Shown: in pieces, positions 58,937 to 64,000 of the stretch
Position numbering within the stretch: position 1 is the stretch's first letter
Layout of the letters: every line of letters starts with the position of its first letter
Source of the DNA: Fibrobacter sp. UWB4
GTDB taxonomy: Bacteria; Fibrobacterota; Fibrobacteria; Fibrobacterales; Fibrobacteraceae
NCBI RefSeq assembly: GCF_002210345.1
Contig: NZ_MWQI01000010.1
Coordinates: 58,127-122,126, forward strand
DNA length: 64,000 nucleotides
Reading direction: 5' to 3'
Translations under genes and position numbers: made by a program
The notes under the pieces: generated by a model
What the model saw: only the letters and a program-made list of their open reading frames with translations
Databases searched by the model: none
Told to the model about the DNA's origin: nothing

Positions 58937-60201
58937 TGCGTTTCTTGAGGTCAATTGTTGTCTGTGCGCTTATGGCGTTGTTGTTTGTCGGATGTTCTGG
59001 TTCCGATGCCTCGGCTGGTATTGAAATTGGAAATCCGGAAATCCAAAGCGTGGCTCTCACAGCTGATTTCTCGATTGACTATTCTGACGCAAAACCGATG
59101 ATGCTTGCTAAGCCTGCATCGACCGATGAAGATGTGGTCATAGATACGTTCCATTTGACGTTGATGAATATAATCTCGTATAGCAGTTTCTATACGGGGG
59201 TATCAACGGATGAGTATGATGGCGGCGTTCGGCTCTGGCCTTACAGGGATAATCCGGCTGCGGTACTTCCCATTTCGTTTACGGAAGGTGAGTTTGTTAA
59301 GGATGCCTTTGATAATATCAACTTGAAGCGGGACGGATTCCTTAAGGAAATTGGCGTTGGCTTCGAAGTGAATCAAAGTCATGGGGTCAATGCTATCTGT
59401 GGCCGAGTCCGTAAGGATGGCAAAAAAATCCCGTTTGTCTACGAACTGTCCAACTTCCAGTCGTTCTCGTTGCGTTACCATTTCTCGCAGATAGACTTGC
59501 AGGATTCTGTAGTGAATTTATCTGTTATGTTCCGTGTGCACCGCTTTGCGGACGTGCTTGACTTTGCCTCGGCTGAAATCGGGGAAGATGGCGTTATCCA
59601 CATAAGCAAGACGGAAAATGAAAGCTTGTGGAAACTTCTGAACGAACGCTTTGTCCCTAGCTTCCAGGCGTTACGCTATGAATATTCAAATGCGAGAGGC
59701 CGTACGGTTAGCGATTATGTCGATGACATTTGGGATGGCATGAGCGAGGTCTTTAACAAGAACTTGATTACGAACGGTGATTTTAAGGACGGCGGTAAGG
59801 ACTGGATATTCCATACGCAGTTTCGTGGAGTGGCTGACACGGCGATTGTCCAGGAAAAGAATTCGAATGTAATGAGCGTTCGTGTGACTAATGGTGGAGA
59901 TACTTCTTTTAGTGTCCAGCTGCTCCATGAAAATATCCCTGTAGTTGCTGGTGCGACGTACAAGTTTGTATTTACTATCTGGTCTGATGTCGAGGATTCT
60001 GTTACGGCCCGATTGGGAACGTACTTGCGCTATACGACTAATGGTTTCCAGGAACATGTCTTTGTTTCGAAGGCTGGGAAATCGTTTGAAATAGAATTTT
60101 CGCCATCGGTAACGGACCCGTTTGCTCGCCTGGATTTGAATCTGGGACGCAGGAAACGGACGTTCTGGATCAAGGACGTGCAGTTGATTAGAATTAAGTA
60201 G
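58936..60201 (+). CDS. Lipoprotein with C-terminal carbohydrate-binding-like domain
   Basis: 421 residues. Signal MRFLRSIVVCALMALLFVGC with lipidated Cys followed by SGSDASAG. Residues ~25-260 are unrecognised; residues ~275-421 read NLITNGDFKDGGKDWIFHTQ, YKFVFTIWSDVEDSVTARLG and ARLDLNLGRRKRTFWIKDVQ. This is the pattern of CBM4/9-like or DUF-type domains in cellulolytic bacteria. The ATG at 58936 sits 4 bases after AGGAG (58927-58931); an ATG at 58933 is possible. Its partner upstream is a TIGR02147 gene, an arrangement expected for these Fibrobacter pairs. Confidence 0.75.
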   Translation: MRFLRSIVVCALMALLFVGCSGSDASAGIEIGNPEIQSVALTADFSIDYSDAKPMMLAKPASTDEDVVIDTFHLTLMNIISYSSFYTGVSTDEYDGGVRLWPYRDNPAAVLPISFTEGEFVKDAFDNINLKRDGFLKEIGVGFEVNQSHGVNAICGRVRKDGKKIPFVYELSNFQSFSLRYHFSQIDLQDSVVNLSVMFRVHRFADVLDFASAEIGEDGVIHISKTENESLWKLLNERFVPSFQALRYEYSNARGRTVSDYVDDIWDGMSEVFNKNLITNGDFKDGGKDWIFHTQFRGVADTAIVQEKNSNVMSVRVTNGGDTSFSVQLLHENIPVVAGATYKFVFTIWSDVEDSVTARLGTYLRYTTNGFQEHVFVSKAGKSFEIEFSPSVTDPFARLDLNLGRRKRTFWIKDVQLIRIK

Positions 60202-60221
60202 TTTGCTAAATTCTAGTCATT

Positions 60222-61952
60222 ATGGCTACTATTCCTACTCTAAAAGAAAATCTCGTTATTGAAAATATCCGCCCGAGCATCGAGGGCGGCCGCTTCATGC
60301 TCAAGCGTGAACCCGGTGACACAGTGACACTCCAGGCTGACATCTTCCGCCACAGTCACGAAAAGTACGATGCAGCGATTTTTTACCGCCACGTTTCCAA
60401 GAAAAAGTGGGAACAGGCTCCGATGCACTTTGTGGACAACGACCTTTGGGAAGGCTCCTTCACGGTGGGAAACATCGGTTATTACGAATACAAGATTTGC
60501 GCATGGACCAAGGAACCGAAGGACGTTCCGACTGAAAGTCCAGTGATGAAGCTCCGTGTGGACCCGGTCTACAGCCGCGTGGGTACGTGGTACGAAATGT
60601 GGCCGAAGAGCCAGGGCACGGACCCGAACAAGAGCGCAACGTGGAAAGATTGCGAGAAGCAACTCGACTACATTGCGGGGCTTGGCTTTGATACGGTTTA
60701 CCTTGTTCCGATCCACCCGATTGGTGTCACGAACCGCAAGGGCGCAAACAACGCGCTCCACGCCAAGGTTGACAAGAAGGGCAATCCGCTTGAACCGGGA
60801 TGCCCGTACGCTGTCGGTAACAAGAACGGTGGTCATTACGATGTGGACCCGGAACTCGGGACCATGAAGGACTTCGAACATTTTGCAAAAGCCGCTCGCG
60901 CCAAGGGTCTCCGCCTTGCTTTGGACATTGCGCTCAACTGCAGCCCGGACCATCCGTATGTGAAGTCGCACCCGGAATGGTTCTACCACGAACCGGATGG
61001 TAGCATCAAGTTTGCAGAAAACCCGCCCAAGAAGTACGAAGACATTTATCCGTTCGACTACTACAACGAGAACTACAAGGCTCTGTGGCAGGAAATCGAG
61101 AACATTATTTTGTTCTGGGCGGACAAGGGCGTTGAAATTTTCCGTATCGACAACCCGCATACGAAACCGTTCCCGTTCTGGGAATGGCTCATCGCCGACG
61201 TGAAGGAAAAGCGCCCGGAACTCGTGTTCCTCGCCGAAGCATTCACGCGTCCGAAGATGATGCACCGCCTTGCAAAATCCGGCTTTGACATGAGCTACAC
61301 GTATTTCGCATGGCGCTCTGCAAAGTGGGAATTTGAACAGTACTTGAAGGAACTCACGCAGTCCGACGCTAAGGAATACATGCGTGGAATCTTCTTCCCG
61401 ACGACGCCGGATATCTTCCCGAAGTATCTTGCATACAAAGGTGCAAACGCGTTTAAGCAGCGCTATTTCTTGGCCGCGACGCTTTCGAGCCTCACGGGTA
61501 TGTACAACGGATACGAACTTTGCGAAAATATCCCAAGCCCGATCAAGGAAGAACTTGCCGATAGCGAAAAGTATCAGTACAAAGTACACAACTGGTCTGG
61601 TCCGGGCATTCAGGACTTTGTTCGTCGTCTGAATGTCGCTCGTCAGGAGCATGTTGCCTTGCAGGAATACGATAACCTCGATTTCCATTACGCTCAGAAC
61701 GACCAGCTTATGGTTTACTCCAAGAAGTCTGGCGATGACGTGATTCTCTGCGTGTGCAATATGGACATGGACCACGTGCAGGAAGGTATTGTTGAACTCG
61801 ACATGGCTAAGCTTGGCCTCCAGAACGATTCGTTCTTCTTCTTGAAGGACATCGTGACCGACGAAAGCTATGTCTGGCGTGGCAACAAAAACTACGTGAA
61901 GCTTGACCCTGCAAAGGCTCCTGGCCATATGTTCGTGGTGAAGAAAATCTAA
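60222..61952 (+). CDS. glgE: Alpha-1,4-glucan:maltose-1-phosphate maltosyltransferase (GlgE)
   Basis: 576 residues, cytoplasmic. Extends glycogen or alpha-glucan by transferring maltose from maltose-1-phosphate. It has the GH13 fold with the GlgE-specific FRIDNPHTKPFPFWEWL (nucleophile Asp310), VFLAEAFTRPKMM (acid/base Glu339) and PTTPDIFPKYL (Asp397). The GlgE-typical YNGYELCEN and the N-terminal beta-domain (residues ~20-110) are present. The protein is ~80-100 residues shorter than actinobacterial GlgE because the N-terminal dimer region is reduced. No treS, mak or glgB is in the window. The start is an isolated ATG without a clear ribosome site. Confidence 0.9.
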   Translation: MATIPTLKENLVIENIRPSIEGGRFMLKREPGDTVTLQADIFRHSHEKYDAAIFYRHVSKKKWEQAPMHFVDNDLWEGSFTVGNIGYYEYKICAWTKEPKDVPTESPVMKLRVDPVYSRVGTWYEMWPKSQGTDPNKSATWKDCEKQLDYIAGLGFDTVYLVPIHPIGVTNRKGANNALHAKVDKKGNPLEPGCPYAVGNKNGGHYDVDPELGTMKDFEHFAKAARAKGLRLALDIALNCSPDHPYVKSHPEWFYHEPDGSIKFAENPPKKYEDIYPFDYYNENYKALWQEIENIILFWADKGVEIFRIDNPHTKPFPFWEWLIADVKEKRPELVFLAEAFTRPKMMHRLAKSGFDMSYTYFAWRSAKWEFEQYLKELTQSDAKEYMRGIFFPTTPDIFPKYLAYKGANAFKQRYFLAATLSSLTGMYNGYELCENIPSPIKEELADSEKYQYKVHNWSGPGIQDFVRRLNVARQEHVALQEYDNLDFHYAQNDQLMVYSKKSGDDVILCVCNMDMDHVQEGIVELDMAKLGLQNDSFFFLKDIVTDESYVWRGNKNYVKLDPAKAPGHMFVVKKI

Positions 61953-61990
61953 AACTCGCGAATCGCGAACGAAACGCCTCAATCGCAATT

Positions 61991-62036
61991 AGAAACGCCC
62001 CGGAAGCCGCCGCTCCCGGGGCGTTTCTTTTTGGGG
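61991..62036 (+). terminator. Terminator after glgE
   Basis: GAAACGCCCCGG and CCGGGGCGTTTC form a 12-bp stem (61992-62003, 62017-62028) with a GC-rich loop, followed by TTTTTG. Confidence 0.85.
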
Positions 62037-62127
62037 GAATGCTCACAAAAACTCTTTTTAAAAGCTTTTTTTGTGTCTTTTTTAGAGGATTAAATCTAAT
62101 TTTAGACGAGGTATTTAAAGGATGATT

Positions 62128-63546
62128 ATGAAAAAAATTTTATTGAGTTCGATATTGGCTGCGGGCGCCGTTGCAATGTATAGCGCCTGCTCTGATGATT
62201 CTCCATCTCCGCTTACTCCGTCTGTTGCGGCTTCTTCATCGAGTGTCGATTGGTTTGTAAGCAGCTCTGGTGTAGATGGAAGTGGCGATTTGGGATCAAG
62301 CTCTTCTGTGGCGCCGGGATCCAGTGCCTCTAACTCGAGTTCTTCTGTGGTTGTTCCGCCTAATTCGGCGACGAGTTCTAGCAATGGTGGGTCGTCTCAG
62401 TCGAGTTCTTCAGTCAATCCGACATCTAGCGCCACTCCGAATTCGTCTGCCGTTGAAAGCTCTAGCAGTGCTGAACCAGAATTAGGTGCAGATGGATTCC
62501 CGACTCTTGAATCTTACGGCCCGCCTCCGGCCGAATACACCAAGGACATCAGCGCTACGGCAAAGCGCGGTTGGAATACCCGCTACTGGGATGCTTGCAA
62601 GCCGCATTGCTCCTGGCTTAGGGAAAACGCTAACGATGTGACTCGTGCAGACACGTCTTCCGATGTGGCCTACATTGCCGACTATGGCACTGCGCGTAAC
62701 TGCAACATTCACGATGTCGAAGTCCCTACCTTTACCTTGGGGGACGTATCGAGGGCCTGGTTCGGTTATAACGGGACCAGGAGCGCTTGCGGCGACGAAA
62801 AGGAAAAGGGCGTGTTCACCTGCACGGACATGGCGCCTATTGCCGTGAACGATACGCTTTCTTATGCATACGTTGCGGGCACTGCCGATAGCAAGTGCGG
62901 CAAGTGCTACCATTTGCAGTACGACGGCCACTTCGCAAACGAGATGGAAAACAACCCGCCAAGGGAAACTCACCGGGCGCTCAAGGGCAAGCACATGATT
63001 GTGATGGCCTCTAACATCGGTATGGATGTGGCTGGCGGTAACCCGAATCTTCCGGCAGGCCAGTTCGACTTGATGGTGCCGGGCGGTGGCGTGGGCGCCT
63101 TTGACGCTCTTACTGTTCAGGTAAACAAAGGCCGCGACTTTAACTGGGGCGCAGGCTTTGGCGGATTCTTGACCGAATGCCAGAACAAGCTCGGCTACGA
63201 GGCTACTCTTGTCGCGTACCAGACCTGCATCAAGGATATGTGCGACGCGGCCTTCGGCGACGCCGGCCTCCCGAACCTTTTGCGCGGTTGCCACTGGTTT
63301 GCCGACTGGTACAAGGCTGCAGACAATCCGACCTACTACATCGAAGAAGTGGAATGTCCGCAGTACTTGATCGACCATTACATGAGCCGATTCAACACCA
63401 CTACGCAAACCAACATCAAGAAGGTGACGGACTGGTCCACTTACAAGGAAGGCGATGTGCTTGACACGCTCCATTGCTGGAAGGCGGGCGAGGCTCCTCC
63501 AGAAAACGGCTGGACGAATCCGAGTGCCGGTTGTGATGTTAAATAA
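62128..63546 (+). CDS. GH45 endoglucanase lipoprotein
   Basis: 472 residues. Hydrolyses beta-1,4-glucan with inversion. Lipoprotein signal (MKKILLSSILAAGAVAMYSA then Cys21) is followed by SDDS and a Ser/Pro/Gly-rich linker (residues ~25-125). The GH45 catalytic domain (residues ~140-472) has RGWNTRYWDACKPHCSW with the base Asp155, and GQFDLMVPGGGVGAF with the acid Asp314. Cysteines at conserved spacing (CGKCYHLQ, CDAAF, CHWFADW) suggest disulphides. The ATG at 62128 follows AAAGG; an ATG at 62122 is possible. The lipid anchor and linker suggest display on the cell surface. A terminator follows at 63567. Confidence 0.9.
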   Translation: MKKILLSSILAAGAVAMYSACSDDSPSPLTPSVAASSSSVDWFVSSSGVDGSGDLGSSSSVAPGSSASNSSSSVVVPPNSATSSSNGGSSQSSSSVNPTSSATPNSSAVESSSSAEPELGADGFPTLESYGPPPAEYTKDISATAKRGWNTRYWDACKPHCSWLRENANDVTRADTSSDVAYIADYGTARNCNIHDVEVPTFTLGDVSRAWFGYNGTRSACGDEKEKGVFTCTDMAPIAVNDTLSYAYVAGTADSKCGKCYHLQYDGHFANEMENNPPRETHRALKGKHMIVMASNIGMDVAGGNPNLPAGQFDLMVPGGGVGAFDALTVQVNKGRDFNWGAGFGGFLTECQNKLGYEATLVAYQTCIKDMCDAAFGDAGLPNLLRGCHWFADWYKAADNPTYYIEEVECPQYLIDHYMSRFNTTTQTNIKKVTDWSTYKEGDVLDTLHCWKAGEAPPENGWTNPSAGCDVK

Positions 63547-63566
63547 AGAAATAGAATGAATTTGTG

Positions 63567-63597
63567 GCTCCCTGCTCACTGCGGGGAGCTTTTTTTA
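63567..63597 (+). terminator. Terminator after GH45 gene
   Basis: GCTCCCTGC (63567-63575) pairs with GCGGGGAGC (63581-63589) around TCACT, one G-T pair, followed by TTTTTTT. Confidence 0.83.
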
Positions 63598-63765
63598 TGC
63601 TTTGTCACCTGGGCTTGTTATCCAAGGGCCGCAGGCGACGGGATCTACAGACTGTTGTGCGAAAGATTTCTGTTTACAGAATGTGGATAATCTGTCGTGC
63701 GGTGGCATACATCCCGTTTTTAGCGAAAAAAGTGAAAAAAAGTGAATTTTTTTTACTTTTACCCC

Positions 63766-63793
63766 TTGCAAAGTCATCGTAAAATTCTATAAT
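63766..63793 (+). promoter_or_regulatory. rRNA operon promoter
   Basis: TTGCAA (63766-63771) and TATAAT (63788-63793), 16-bp spacing. The upstream A/T-tracts (63725-63760) could act as an UP element. The leader from ~63800 to ~63970 is purine-rich, with no gene seen and several GAAGG/GAAAGC stretches. A DnaA-box-like TGTGGATAA lies at 63682-63690. The rest of 63598-63765 holds no recognised feature. Confidence 0.75.
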
Positions 63794-63970
63794 TGGCGCC
63801 GTTCCTGAGAGACGAGGCCGAAACGAAGAAACGAAAGCCCACGACGAAGGAAAAAGCGAAAGCCCGCGAGACTTTCGGGAAGATTGAAGGAATCGGAGAT
63901 GTGCTTAGTGACGGCCCAAGAAAATTTCTTGGAAGTCTTTTACGGAAAACAGGACAGACTATTTAAAAAA

Positions 63971-64000
63971 TCAATGAAGAGTTTGATCCTGGCTCAGAAC
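63971..64000 (+). rRNA. 16S ribosomal RNA, 5' end only
   Basis: AGAGTTTGATCCTGGCTCAG (63978-63997), the universal start of bacterial 16S rRNA, is present after a short AT-rich leader. The mature 5' end is placed near 63971 by analogy with other species. The gene continues beyond the window. Confidence 0.95.

Noticed and set aside
60240..61988. A 582-codon minus-strand frame opposite glgE
   Set aside because: The plus frame has intact GH13 catalytic motifs. The antisense frame arises from codon bias.

Overview
The window reads as chromosome of a Fibrobacter species, a rumen or gut cellulose degrader of the FCB group. This is an inference from several traits seen together: a glycoside hydrolase family 45 (GH45) lipoprotein with a serine-rich linker; a TIGR02147-type gene, a family known mainly from Fibrobacter, next to a lipoprotein; giant secreted proteins with Ser-rich linkers and type IX-like C-terminal domains; menaquinone genes of the futalosine route; and a GlgE maltosyltransferase. 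Genes are dense, on both strands and mostly in short operons. There are four tRNA genes (Ser-UGA, Phe-GAA, Leu-UAA, Leu-CAG), and the last ~30 bases are the 5' end of a 16S rRNA gene with its own promoter.

Layout. 1-4.1 kb: tyrS (5' end outside the window), a PfkB sugar kinase, mqnB, a small lipoprotein and mqnD. 4.2-17.0 kb: an Hc1-like DNA-binding protein, then an envelope cluster. The cluster holds a beta-helix/OmpA protein, a beta-barrel-TPR fusion, a 1292-residue TPR protein, a TolQ/ExbB-ExbD-ExbD-AgmX/TonB motor operon and a beta-barrel outer-membrane protein. 17.2-23.1 kb: a lipoprotein and the rod-shape operon mreB-mreC-mreD-mrdA-rodA. 23.3-28.3 kb: comF, tRNA-Ser, a GAF/HD-GYP phosphodiesterase, tRNA-Phe and a CotH-family lipoprotein. 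28.4-31.0 kb: ubiE/menG, ubiX, ubiA/mqnP and a small membrane protein. 31.0-39.7 kb (minus strand): birA, a small exported protein, a 1681-residue GLUG-repeat protein, tsaD and a YbbR/CdaR protein. 39.7-45.3 kb: ftsX, envC, holB, recJ and a TonB-like protein. 45.4-51.3 kb: a 1970-residue mosaic surface protein. 51.4-60.2 kb: tRNAs, two pseudopilins, a MORN lipoprotein, an uncharacterised trio, an acetyltransferase and a TIGR02147/lipoprotein pair. 60.2-64 kb: glgE, the GH45 enzyme and the rrn promoter.

How the parts fit. The 4.6-15.5 kb cluster has everything expected of a proton-motive-force-driven machine spanning the envelope: inner-membrane stator, TonB-like transducer, periplasmic TPR scaffolds, peptidoglycan-binding OmpA domain and outer-membrane barrels. 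It resembles Agl/Glt or Tol-Pal machinery but has its own composition, and it is my best candidate for an undescribed system. The strongly biased codon use suggests high expression. The two quinone clusters (mqnB/mqnD and menG/ubiX/ubiA) belong to one pathway.

Short palindromic repeats (CCCGC...GCGGG followed by ATGAC) are scattered through intergenic DNA. Two lie in frame inside birA and one forms the C-terminus of ubiX. Stable-RNA genes have near-consensus TTGACA/TATAAT promoters. All assignments come from reading the sequence and translations; no searches were run.
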